Assembly (NCBI GenBank): GCA_023425615.1
Contig: JAFACJ010001055.1
Location: 1-6,581 of the forward strand
DNA from: Actinomycetes bacterium
GTDB lineage: Bacteria; Actinomycetota; Actinomycetes; Streptosporangiales; Streptosporangiaceae
Reading direction: 5' to 3'
DNA length: 6,581 bases
Made by a program: the position numbers and the translations under genes. Numbering within the stretch: position 1 is the stretch's first letter; each line of letters opens with the position of its first letter. The notes beneath the pieces were generated by a model, which was not told where the DNA came from, searched no databases, and saw nothing but the letters and a program-made list of their open reading frames with translations. Below, piece after piece: positions 1 through 4,996 of the stretch.

Positions 1-477
1 CCAGGTCTCCGAGACACGACGCCAGAGCCGATGGCCGAGGAACTCACCCGCCACGGGCTCGTCGCCGAGTTCGGCGCGCCATCGCGGCTCGCAGGCCCGC
101 AGCCGGGCCAGAACCGCCTCGTTCTCTTCGGCCTTTCCGTACTCGGTATGGAACCCGACTTCGAGCGCGAAGTCCTCAGCTCCGGGAACACCGTCCGGCC
201 GGATCACCTGCGCCTCATAATGCTCCCGGACGGCCTCGCCGAACCAGACTTTGACGCCGTTGTGCCGCACCTTGATCCGGGGCTCGCCGAGAGCCCGCGG
301 AACCGCGCCCCGCACCACCTCGCGCACCCGATCGAAGAACTCGCCATCCACGGCTTCAAGTCTGCCCAACCCCACCGACAATTCGGCCGCGTCCCGCGAA
401 GAGAGAAGTTCGGAGACAAGCCGCTGGCTGCGACGATTCGTGGTTTCCAAGGTCTGACCGAGACCGAAACCCCACAT
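1..477 (-). CDS. Conserved hypothetical protein, C-terminal part beyond the left edge
   Basis: The minus strand is open from an ATG at 477 to the left edge, giving 159 residues without a stop. An in-frame TAA at 489-487 limits the N-terminus, so this ATG is the natural start, although no strong ribosome site precedes it. The protein begins MWGFGLGQTLETTNRRSQ and has an acidic, helix-rich first half. Next come a basic strand-like stretch (RIKVRHNGVKVWFGEAVREH) and a region containing ALEVGFHTEY. No signal peptide or membrane segment is visible. From memory it resembles uncharacterised actinomycete proteins of about 180-200 residues, so only the last few dozen residues should be missing. Codon third positions are strongly G/C and the reading is uninterrupted, which favours this strand over the plus-strand ORF at 31-513. 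It is transcribed divergently from the PP2C-like gene. I cannot assign a function. Confidence 0.75.
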   Translation of the reverse strand, partial: MWGFGLGQTLETTNRRSQRLVSELLSSRDAAELSVGLGRLEAVDGEFFDRVREVVRGAVPRALGEPRIKVRHNGVKVWFGEAVREHYEAQVIRPDGVPGAEDFALEVGFHTEYGKAEENEAVLARLRACEPRWRAELGDEPVAGEFLGHRLWRRVSETW

Positions 478-495
478 GCGGCCGCGTTACCAACG

Positions 496-523
496 ATCCT
501 GGTGTCCGCTTGACCGGTGACAA
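496..523 (-). promoter_or_regulatory. Possible sigma-70-type promoter for the leftmost gene
   Basis: Read on the minus strand, TTGTCA (523-518) is followed after 16 bases by CAGGAT (501-496). These resemble -35 and -10 boxes, and the -10 box lies about 20 bases before the ATG at 477. The leader would be short, which fits the absence of a good ribosome site. This is motif matching only. Confidence 0.35.
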
Positions 524-644
524 CGCGCGCGAGCCCGAATCCCGACCGGGTCACGCCAAATGGCTGCGCGTCCGCTGGTGGCCCGGCCCGCCGACAGCTG
601 ATGATCGCGCATATCGACACGAGACGCCGATCCGGGAGGCCGCC

Positions 645-1356
645 GTGGGCATCTCATGGTCTGTGAGGATCAGATCGGCGAGCGGTCTTCGTGGAGGCGT
701 GCGCGGAGAGCGACGTGGCCTTCTATTCGAGGGCGAGCGGCTCTTCGCGGTCTGCGCCGAGCTCGGCGTGAACGAGGTGGGTGCGTGCCCGGGACGTGAT
801 CGCGGCGCTTGCGCGCCACGATCGGCAGGTGGGACCCGACGAACTGGAGGCCGCGGCCCGGGAACTGTCCGAGGCGGCGAACACCGCAGCGGGACGGCGC
901 GCACGGGCGGATCCGCGATCGGGCGTCTCGATGACGGCGCTGCTGTTCGGGGACGAGGCGTCGCTCGTTGTGATCCATATCGGAGTCACTCGCGCCTACA
1001 TGCTGCGTGAGGAACTGTTCCAGATCACCCATGATGACGTGCTTTCTTGCGGCCCCTGGTTTGCGGAGCCCGATGACCCGTTCTGTGGGTTGAAGTGCTT
1101 TGACGGCGGAATCGATCGCGAGCCTCAGATCTTCTTGCGCGAGGTCCGCGGGTGCGACCGGTACGTGCTGGGCACCCCGGTATTCGGCCGGGTCATCAAG
1201 GCAGAACTCCAGTACGAGATCCTGCGCCGCAGGACACCCCCGGAACGGGCGGTCGAGCAGCTCCTGGTCTCCGCCGCGCCCTCCCGCCTTCCCCTGGCGT
1301 GCATGGTGATCGACCTGATGGCCGACGAGCGGACGGAGGACCGCCGCACCGCATAG
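645..1356 (+). pseudogene. PP2C-like phosphatase-fold protein, metal ligands lost, split by a frame change
   Basis: The first part starts at GTG 645, five bases after GGGAGG (634-639), and includes GERLFAVCAELGVNEV. This matches the PP2C pattern in which LFAVADGMGGH follows the N-terminal metal motif. Near 775-790 the homology moves one frame: RARDVIAALARHD onward continues to the TAG at 1354-1356. That part also opens at a GTG at 781 and gives 191 residues. The joined protein is about 237 residues, the normal length of a bacterial PP2C domain. Recognisable blocks are SMTALLFGDEASLVVIHIGVTRAY, where PP2C has GDSRAY, and CDRYVLGTPVF, where it has SDGL. ERAVEQLL precedes the end, where DNIT is expected. 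The positions usually holding metal-binding aspartates read GERR, AEL, GVTR, GTP and RLP, so phosphatase activity is unlikely. It could be a pseudogene, a sequencing error in a real pseudophosphatase, or two coupled ORFs. Confidence 0.7.
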
Positions 1357-1387
1357 CGTCCGGAGCCCTCAGGACGACCTGCGCCCT

Positions 1388-1424
1388 GGCCGGCCCCGAT
1401 CAAGCGGTTGGTCAGGGGAGGGCC
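1388..1424. terminator. Hairpin between convergent genes, likely bidirectional terminator
   Basis: GGCC (1388-1391), CCCC (1394-1397) and GATCAA (1398-1403) pair with TTGGTC (1408-1413), GGGG (1415-1418) and GGCC (1421-1424) around a GCGG loop. There is one wobble pair, one bulged A and a 2x2 internal mismatch. The hairpin lies between the end of the PP2C-like gene (1356) and the end of the RelE toxin gene (1434), which converge. No T-run follows, as is common for terminators in high-G+C actinomycetes. Confidence 0.6.
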
Positions 1425-1433
1425 GCGTGGTCT

Positions 1434-1715
1434 CTATGGGAGGCGGCGGTAGACATCACGGCGGTTGCCGACCGCCAGAACCCACACGATCAGCTGACCG
1501 TCTTCGACGGTGTACACGACGCGGTAGTCACCGACTCTGAGCCGCCAACGAGCGTTGTTGCCCTGGAGTGCTTTGACATCGAACGCCGAGGTGTCTCCCG
1601 CGTCCATCGCCTGCTGGAATTCGGTGAGACGGTGCAGGATCCGCACGGCGTCCTGGCGCGGGATTTTGAGCATGTCCCGCTGGGCCTGGGAGGTGAAGCG
1701 CGTCGTGTATCCCAT
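1434..1715 (-). CDS. RelE/ParE-family toxin (type II toxin-antitoxin)
   Basis: The 93-residue basic protein has the compact RelE fold pattern. An N-terminal helical hairpin (FTSQAQRDMLKIPRQDAVRI, about 7-26) is followed by beta strands WRLRVGDYRVVYTV (57-70) and LIVWVLAVGNRRDVYR (75-90). Arg58, Arg60, Arg65, Arg85 or 86 and Tyr89 lie where RelE-type mRNA interferases have their basic and C-terminal tyrosine residues, so the toxin looks intact. RelE toxins cleave mRNA in the ribosomal A site; activity here is inferred from the family. The ATG at 1715 lies three bases after the antitoxin stop, so the two genes are probably co-transcribed and translationally coupled, antitoxin first. The gene ends at TAG 1436-1434, just before the shared terminator hairpin. 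Confidence 0.9.
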   Translation of the reverse strand: MGYTTRFTSQAQRDMLKIPRQDAVRILHRLTEFQQAMDAGDTSAFDVKALQGNNARWRLRVGDYRVVYTVEDGQLIVWVLAVGNRRDVYRRLP

Positions 1716-1718
1716 GGA

Positions 1719-2000
1719 TCAGCCCTGGTGGTCGCGGATCAAAGCCGCCATCTCTTCGAGGGAGACCGACCCCTTCGTGCCTTCGGCCTCGGCTTCGTCG
1801 GCCAGTTGGTTGAGCCAGGCGTCCTCGGCCTCTTCGGCGATCTGGTGCAGTCGCCGGTACTCCTCGATGCCGAGCACCACGGCTTCTTGCCTGCCCCGGC
1901 GGGTGATGATCGTCGGGGTCTCGTCACGGCGTGCACGGTCTATGACGTCGGCGAGGTGGCTGCGCACCTCCGCCATGGATTCGATCACCGGCTCACTCAT
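1719..2000 (-). CDS. Phd/YefM-family antitoxin
   Basis: The 93-residue protein starts MSEPVIESMAEVRSHLADVI at ATG 2000. The same frame is open upstream to 2108, but that extension would run into recombinase-derived sequence and the operator, so the shorter start with GGTGG just before it is preferred. Residues 5-50 form the Phd/YefM DNA-binding fold, which dimerises and binds operator DNA. This part includes PTIITRRGRQEAVVLGIEEYRRL. The acidic tail (AEEAEDAWLNQLADEAEAEG and beyond) should wrap around and neutralise the RelE toxin encoded three bases downstream. As in other YefM/Phd loci, the antitoxin or the complex probably represses its own promoter; an inverted repeat lies just upstream at 2008-2024. 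The pair looks complete and functional. Confidence 0.9.
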   Translation of the reverse strand: MSEPVIESMAEVRSHLADVIDRARRDETPTIITRRGRQEAVVLGIEEYRRLHQIAEEAEDAWLNQLADEAEAEGTKGSVSLEEMAALIRDHQG

Positions 2001-2007
2001 GCCACCA

Positions 2008-2024
2008 ATGTAACAGATGTACAT
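2008..2024 (-). promoter_or_regulatory. Candidate operator/-10 region of the Phd-RelE operon
   Basis: ATGTA (2008-2012) and TACAT (2020-2024) form an inverted repeat with a seven-base spacer. The right half contains the self-complementary ATGTACAT (2017-2024). The TGTACA core equals the hexamer described for E. coli YefM operators. On the minus strand TTACAT (2013-2008) could serve as a -10 box a few bases before the antitoxin ATG at 2000, although no -35 match is seen. Binding is inferred. Confidence 0.45.
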
Positions 2025-2028
2025 GAAC

Positions 2029-2760
2029 GGCTTCGGGACGTATGCCTTCCGAGGATGTCTGTTCTGCGGGTACTGCCAGCGCAGGATGCAGGGCAACTGG
2101 AACAACAAGCAGGCCTACTGCCGCTGCCGCTTCCCCCAGGAGTACGCCCTCGTCAACGAGATCGACCACCCCAAAGTCGTCTACCTGCGAGAGGCCGAGA
2201 TCGCCGAACCGATCGACGAGTGGCTCCTGACGGCCTTCGGACCCGCCCAAGTAGCCCGGACCGTCGAAGCGCTGACCAAAGTCACCCCCGACCCCGAACA
2301 GCCCGCGAGGATCGACCTGTCCAAGAAGATCGCCGAATGCGATCGAAAACTCGTCCAGTACCGCGCCACCCTCGACGCAGGAGGCGACCCGATCGAGATC
2401 AACGACGAGAAGAAGAGAAAGGCCAACTTCGAGGAGGAGTTCAAAGCCATCTCCCGAGGCGGACGCCTCGACCACGATGAGATCATCAAGATCATCGGAA
2501 GGGTCGGCGACCTCACGGTAGCCATCAACCGAGCCGACCCGATGGACAGGGCCGAGCTCTACCGGGAGATCGGCCTCAAGATGGTCTACATCCCCCAGAA
2601 ACAGCTAGTGGAGGCCCGGTTGGAACCGGACCCCCACATGTGCAGATGGTCGGTGTCCGAGGGTTGTCACGAACCGCTCACCCACGCGGCATCGTCCTGG
2701 TGGGCGCGTACGGGTTGGACCAGCGATAGGGATGCCCTGAATCCCCACAAACATGGGTGA
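2029..2760 (+). pseudogene. Large serine recombinase, C-terminal fragment only
   Basis: The frame is open from an in-frame TAA at 2011-2013 to the TGA at 2758-2760. Recombinase-like sequence begins at about 2029-2035. It shows the zinc-ribbon pattern near the start, LFCGYCQRRMQGNW then AYCRCRF, followed by a VVYLREAEIAEPIDEWL segment. A long charged coiled-coil region comes next (about DLSKKIAECDRKL to FEEEFKAI), and then the C-terminal IGLKMVYIPQKQLVEARLEP. These are the domains that follow the catalytic and recombinase domains in integrase-type serine recombinases. The whole N-terminal half, including the catalytic serine, is absent, so this cannot recombine DNA. The break lies at the promoter of the Phd-RelE operon, as if that operon had replaced the 5' part. 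The ATG at 2017 lies in that operon's operator and is probably not a real start. The tail encodes VSEG over a tRNA-like sequence. Confidence 0.85.
2652..2663 (+). repeat. 12-bp direct repeat of the tRNA 3' end, candidate relic attachment core (left copy)
   Basis: GGTGTCCGAGGG is identical to 6554-6565, which covers the tRNA acceptor 3' end, part of its CCA and the start of its T-stem. To the right the similarity continues weakly: on the minus strand GGTTCG stands near where the T-loop would begin. The T-stem is no longer complementary, so this is not a working tRNA. It lies in the last codons of the truncated recombinase, a usual place for an attachment core brought in with an integrase gene. 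Confidence 0.55.
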
Positions 2761-2772
2761 CCCGTCTTCGAG

Positions 2773-3084
2773 TCAGCTTCGATGGGTCCGCGGTTGGTTC
2801 ACCAGCAGCGGTATCAACTTCTCGCGCCAAGTCGGAAGATGCACGTGTCCGCTCGACATTCCGCCGTGTGCGAATTCCCTCCGGTACACCTGCTCGTCGG
2901 TGGCGGTCCTTAGATCCACCCTGACCACGGTGAGGAATGCTTCGAGCAGCAGATCTTCCACTTCCTGCGCCGTAGGGGGAACCGGTGTCGCCGCGAGGTG
3001 CTCTCGAAGGGCGGACCACACGTATGGGTCGCCTCACAGCCCCCAATCGAGAGGTTCGGGATCGAACAACTCATCCATGGTCAT
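2773..3084 (-). pseudogene. Small conserved hypothetical gene interrupted by an in-frame TGA
   Basis: Reading from ATG 3084, which is preceded at ten bases by AGGAG (3099-3095), gives MTMDELFDPEPLDWGL and then TGA (3036-3034). The same frame continues at once as GDPYVWSALREHLAATPVPP and ends at TGA 2775-2773, for 103 codons in all. The sequence on both sides of the stop reads as one protein; from memory the family has an arginine here (WGLRGDPY), and CGA to TGA is a single change. Later blocks are QEVEDLLLEAFLTVVRVDL and YRREFAHGGMSSGHVHLPTW. Restart at GTG 3021 could yield the last 82 residues, so some product may remain. It is a soluble-looking protein without signal peptide, of unknown function. 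It lies downstream of the XRE antitoxin on the same strand and converges with the recombinase fragment, whose gene ends 12 bases away. Confidence 0.7.
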
Positions 3085-3106
3085 GCTTCATGGTCTCCTG
3101 ATCGCT

Positions 3107-3169
3107 GAGCAGCCGACCGCTGCCGCGCTCCATGCCGTGGTGTCCTCGTGTAGCGGGTGTCGGCTGCTC
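3107..3169. repeat. 11-bp perfect inverted repeat, possible terminator
   Basis: GAGCAGCCGAC (3107-3117) and GTCGGCTGCTC (3159-3169) are perfect complements. CGCT (3118-3121) and AGCG (3152-3155) add four pairs if a three-base bulge is allowed, leaving a loop of about 30 bases. It sits between the antitoxin stop (3216) and the start of the next minus-strand gene (3084). It may end the antitoxin transcript, or it may be an element end. No T-run is seen. Confidence 0.5.
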
Positions 3170-3215
3170 CGGTCACCGCGGAGCTGGCCCTGTTCATGCT
3201 GCTGAGGTGCGGCTG

Positions 3216-3563
3216 TCAGCGGATGGCTTGCCGGGTTGGGGGCCGTGGTGGGGGCGTGAAGACGAAGGCCGAGTCGTCGTCGTCCAGTTGGATGGTCAGT
3301 GAGGCGTCCAGGGCTTTGGCGAGGCGGGTGAGCAGGGGCAGGCTGGGGGTGGAGTCGCCGCCTTCGATGGTGGAGATCTGGGGTTGGGTCATGCCGGCAC
3401 GGCGGGCGAGTTCGGTCTGGGAGCGGCCCAGGGCGGTGCGGCGGTCGTGGACGGCTTGTCCGAGTGCCAGGGCGTATCCGGCCTCCACGTAGGCGGGGGA
3501 TTCCTCGACCGCCTCGCCCAGGAGCTTCTTGGTCCGTCGGGTCTTCCACTGGGAGTGGTTCAC
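3216..3563 (-). CDS. XRE/HTH_3-family antitoxin (HigA-like)
   Basis: The 115-residue protein has a basic N-terminus (MNHSQWKTRRTKKLLGEAVE) and then a clear helix-turn-helix domain at about 34-90. The domain includes LGRSQTELARRAGMTQPQIS followed by IEGGDSTPSLPLLTRLAKAL, the classic recognition-helix arrangement. The tail has a short strand (SLTIQLDDDD) and ends in a proline-rich stretch. The start is GTG 3563, preceded at seven bases by AAGGAGG (3577-3571). The GTGA overlap places the last bases of the upstream toxin frame (TGA 3562-3560) inside the start codon, the typical coupling of toxin-first HigBA loci. The antitoxin looks intact, while its toxin is broken. It therefore probably remains only as a DNA-binding regulator, or as an anti-toxin able to neutralise related incoming toxins. 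That last role is inference. Confidence 0.87.
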   Translation of the reverse strand: MNHSQWKTRRTKKLLGEAVEESPAYVEAGYALALGQAVHDRRTALGRSQTELARRAGMTQPQISTIEGGDSTPSLPLLTRLAKALDASLTIQLDDDDSAFVFTPPPRPPTRQAIR

Positions 3564-3790
3564 GGAGTGCCCTCCTTCGCCCTGTCGTAGGTGTGTTCCG
3601 CGGGGCCGTGCTCGGCTTCGCAGACCTTCTGTGCTTGCCGTGCCGGCTCGACCTCTGCTTCCTCACGTTGCCGGGTCTTACGGAACACCGTGAGAGGCAC
3701 GATGCGCTGCTCGGGGGCGAGCCAGCAGGTGATGCGGACGGTGCCTTCTCACACGGCCGGCACACCGCACTGGCCCCTATTCTTTGACGC
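3560..3790 (-). pseudogene. HigB/RelE-type toxin remnant upstream of the XRE antitoxin
   Basis: In the frame ending at TGA 3562-3560, the minus strand reads EGTVRITCWLAPEQRIVPLT and then VFRKTRQREEAEVEPARQAQ, ending AKEGTP. This is the C-terminal half of actinomycete RelE/HigB-like toxins, whose usual form has RITYWLAPG, RIVLLTVFRKTR and REEAEVERA. An in-frame TGA at 3751-3749 interrupts it, with about 13 degenerate codons before that back to a TAA at 3793-3791. No start codon or N-terminal helical part of a 100-120-residue toxin is visible. A GTG inside the conserved block could at most give a 46-residue piece. The gene overlaps the antitoxin start by four bases, which confirms the original pairing. 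The toxin is almost certainly dead. Confidence 0.75.
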
Positions 3791-3799
3791 TTACGGAGT

Positions 3800-3812
3800 A
3801 GGCCTGCGGCCT
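3800..3812. terminator. Small GC hairpin between toxin loci
   Basis: AGGCC (3800-3804) and GGCCT (3808-3812) pair around TGC. It lies between the yoeB end (3915) and the HigB remnant. The stem is short and there is no T-run, so this is only a weak terminator candidate. Confidence 0.25.
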
Positions 3813-3876
3813 CCGGAGACGGACGGCCCCACGGACCCCGATCCGCTGACGGCCCCGCACATGAGATGGATCTTCA

Positions 3877-3891
3877 TGCGCAGCCTGCGCA
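3877..3891. terminator. Hairpin downstream of yoeB
   Basis: TGCGCA, GCC and TGCGCA (3877-3891) form a six-pair stem with a three-base loop, 24 bases beyond the yoeB stop on the minus strand. Its position fits termination of the yefM-yoeB transcript. No T-run follows. Confidence 0.4.
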
Positions 3892-3914
3892 CGGTCCGCC
3901 CATGTCGTGGCCGG

Positions 3915-4172
3915 TCATTCGTAGTGGGTGCGGCAGGCGACGATCTGAACGGTGTCGGCTTCGACGGCGTAGACGATGCGGTGTTCGGTGGTGATGCGGC
4001 GTGACCAGAAGCCCGACAGGTTCTGTCTGAGGGGTTCGGGTTTTCCAATGCCTTCGTAGCCGTTGCGGCAGATGTCTTCGACCAGCCGATTCAGTCGTTT
4101 GAGGGTTGCGCGGTCGTTCTGCTGCCACCAGAGGTAGTCGTCCCGGGCCTCTGGAGTGAAGAGGATCTTCAC
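3915..4172 (-). CDS. yoeB: YoeB/Txe-family mRNA interferase toxin
   Basis: The protein is 85 residues, about the length of E. coli YoeB, and is easily recognised. It begins KILFTPEARDDYLWWQQNDR. The middle reads GIGKPEPL and the end SGFWSRRITTEHRIVYAVEA followed by ACRTHYE. Glu46, Arg65, His83 and Tyr84 fall at the same numbers as the catalytic-site residues of E. coli YoeB, so the toxin looks active. YoeB toxins bind the ribosome and cut mRNA at the A site during translation; this is family knowledge. The start ATG at 4172 overlaps the antitoxin stop in an ATGA junction, so the two genes are translationally coupled with the antitoxin made first. The neighbouring toxin gene downstream is broken, so this is one of two complete toxin-antitoxin pairs in the window. 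Confidence 0.95.
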   Translation of the reverse strand: MKILFTPEARDDYLWWQQNDRATLKRLNRLVEDICRNGYEGIGKPEPLRQNLSGFWSRRITTEHRIVYAVEADTVQIVACRTHYE

Positions 4173-4441
4173 TCAGCTTCCCGGTCGCCGTCTTCGATGA
4201 GTTCATGTGGCTGGGCCTGGCCGCCGCGCAGGCTCTGGATGGAGGCGGCGAGGTGGCGGGCATTGGCGGGAATGCCGAGCAGGAACGCCGTCTCCTTCAG
4301 GGATTCGTATTCGCGCAGGCTGATCACGACGGCGGGCTCGCGGTTGGGCCGGGTCACGATGATCTCGTCGAGATCTTCGGTGACGCGATCCAGGGCCGCT
4401 GCCAGGTTCGAGCGGAACTCGCTCGCGGACATCGGGTGCAT
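4169..4441 (-). CDS. yefM: YefM-family antitoxin, partner of YoeB
   Basis: The 90-residue protein has the YefM pattern MSASEFRSNLAAALDRVTED near the N-terminus. EIIVTRPNREPAVVISLREY follows, then a helical toxin-binding tail with ETAFLLGIPANARHLAASI and an acidic end. The N-terminal domain dimerises and binds operator DNA; the tail inhibits YoeB. ATG 4441 follows AAGGAGGAGG (4455-4446) at four bases and ATG 4432 follows it at thirteen, so 4441 is chosen, although most YefM proteins start at the second methionine (MSAS). It is the first gene of the operon and overlaps yoeB by four bases. An inverted repeat at 4464-4479 just upstream is a good candidate for autoregulation. Nothing in the gene looks damaged. 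Confidence 0.93.
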   Translation of the reverse strand: MHPMSASEFRSNLAAALDRVTEDLDEIIVTRPNREPAVVISLREYESLKETAFLLGIPANARHLAASIQSLRGGQAQPHELIEDGDREAE

Positions 4442-4463
4442 CGTACCTCCTCCTTCCCGGAGA

Positions 4464-4495
4464 GTACGTAATCACGTACATCAATGGCAAGGCTG
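4464..4495 (-). promoter_or_regulatory. Candidate promoter and operator of yefM-yoeB
   Basis: GTACGT (4464-4469) and ACGTAC (4474-4479) are perfect inverted repeats separated by AATC. They lie 23-38 bases before the yefM ATG at 4441. On the minus strand TTGCCA lies a little upstream as a possible -35 box, with TACTCT about 18 bases later as a possible -10. The repeat would overlap the -10 region, as expected for autorepression. YefM proteins are known to bind palindromes with a TGTACA-type core; binding here is inferred. Confidence 0.5.
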
Positions 4496-4800
4496 TCGTG
4501 CAGAGCGCACTGAAGGATCCCTGTTCGGCCGTGGATGTCCAGAAGTGCGGGCTCGGACGCTTAAGCGAACGGCCATGACGAGTGGCACGGGTCCCCAAGG
4601 CCATCGGTGTCGGCTGTCCGGCTCGCGACAGCGTCGTGTCCCGTCTTCCATGGGAACCCACCCGCGGTCACGGTCGGCTGGGACGGCCGGGTCGCCTCTG
4701 CTCACCCGTTGCTACGCCTACCCGAACCGCCATGAGGCCGGATGCCCCGACAGTGGCGTCGTCGGCGATCCGTTGAGCGGAGCAGCAAAACCCACCATTC
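4496..4800. other. Stretch without a convincing gene
   Basis: Reading frames here are short and biased to arginine, proline and serine, and none has a ribosome site or a recognisable motif. I see no RNA gene, repeat array or insertion-sequence end. Base composition is like the surrounding genes, so decayed coding sequence is possible. Confidence 0.5.
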
Positions 4801-4996
4801 TCCAAGTCGAATATGTTCATCCATGTTCCTGTGCATATCTCCTTAAGCCGATATTGCTACATATATGAAGGTCTGTTGTATATTGTCTATGTGGCGGGAA
4901 GGTGACATAGGCGAAACTTCGTGCTTCTTCTGAATAGATTCCTCTTGTTCTGGTCATCTTGAAGATGGGTGCTTCCACTCCAAGAAGAGGGGGGTC
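4801..4996 (+). promoter_or_regulatory. A+T-rich leader of the serine recombinase: promoter and possible recombination site
   Basis: This stretch is far richer in A+T than the rest of the window. It holds CATATATG (4860-4867), the A+T run TTGTATATTG at about 4875 and the 13-base odd palindrome CATCTT-G-AAGATG (4955-4967). TTGCTA (4855-4860) followed after 17-19 bases by TGTATA or TATATT could be a promoter. A purine-rich ribosome site (GAGGGGGG, 4987-4994) precedes the GTG start at 4997. Serine integrases often have their attachment site next to the gene start, so part of this may be a recombination site; that is inference. Confidence 0.45.

Noticed and set aside
500..508. TGGTGTCCG, nine bases shared with the tRNA 3' end, as a third attachment core
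   Set aside because: Nine bases may match by chance, the sequence beyond does not resemble the T-arm, and no recombinase or clear boundary lies next to it.
31..513. Plus-strand ORF of 160 residues at the left edge
   Set aside because: The minus-strand reading gives a more protein-like sequence with natural start limits that continues beyond the edge.
2017..2034. ATG at 2017 as the true start of a short functional recombinase-like protein
   Set aside because: It lies inside the antitoxin operator, has no ribosome site, and the first residues do not match the family. The catalytic domain is missing.
1152..2480. Plus-strand ORF of 442 residues across the Phd-RelE operon
   Set aside because: It is antisense to two well-recognised genes and out of frame with the PP2C-like and recombinase sequences. 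Its composition is biased to Arg/Pro and it has no family resemblance.
4496..4800. Several small frames on both strands between yefM and the recombinase
   Set aside because: No ribosome sites, no recognisable motifs and no consistent codon pattern; overlapping frames look equally poor.
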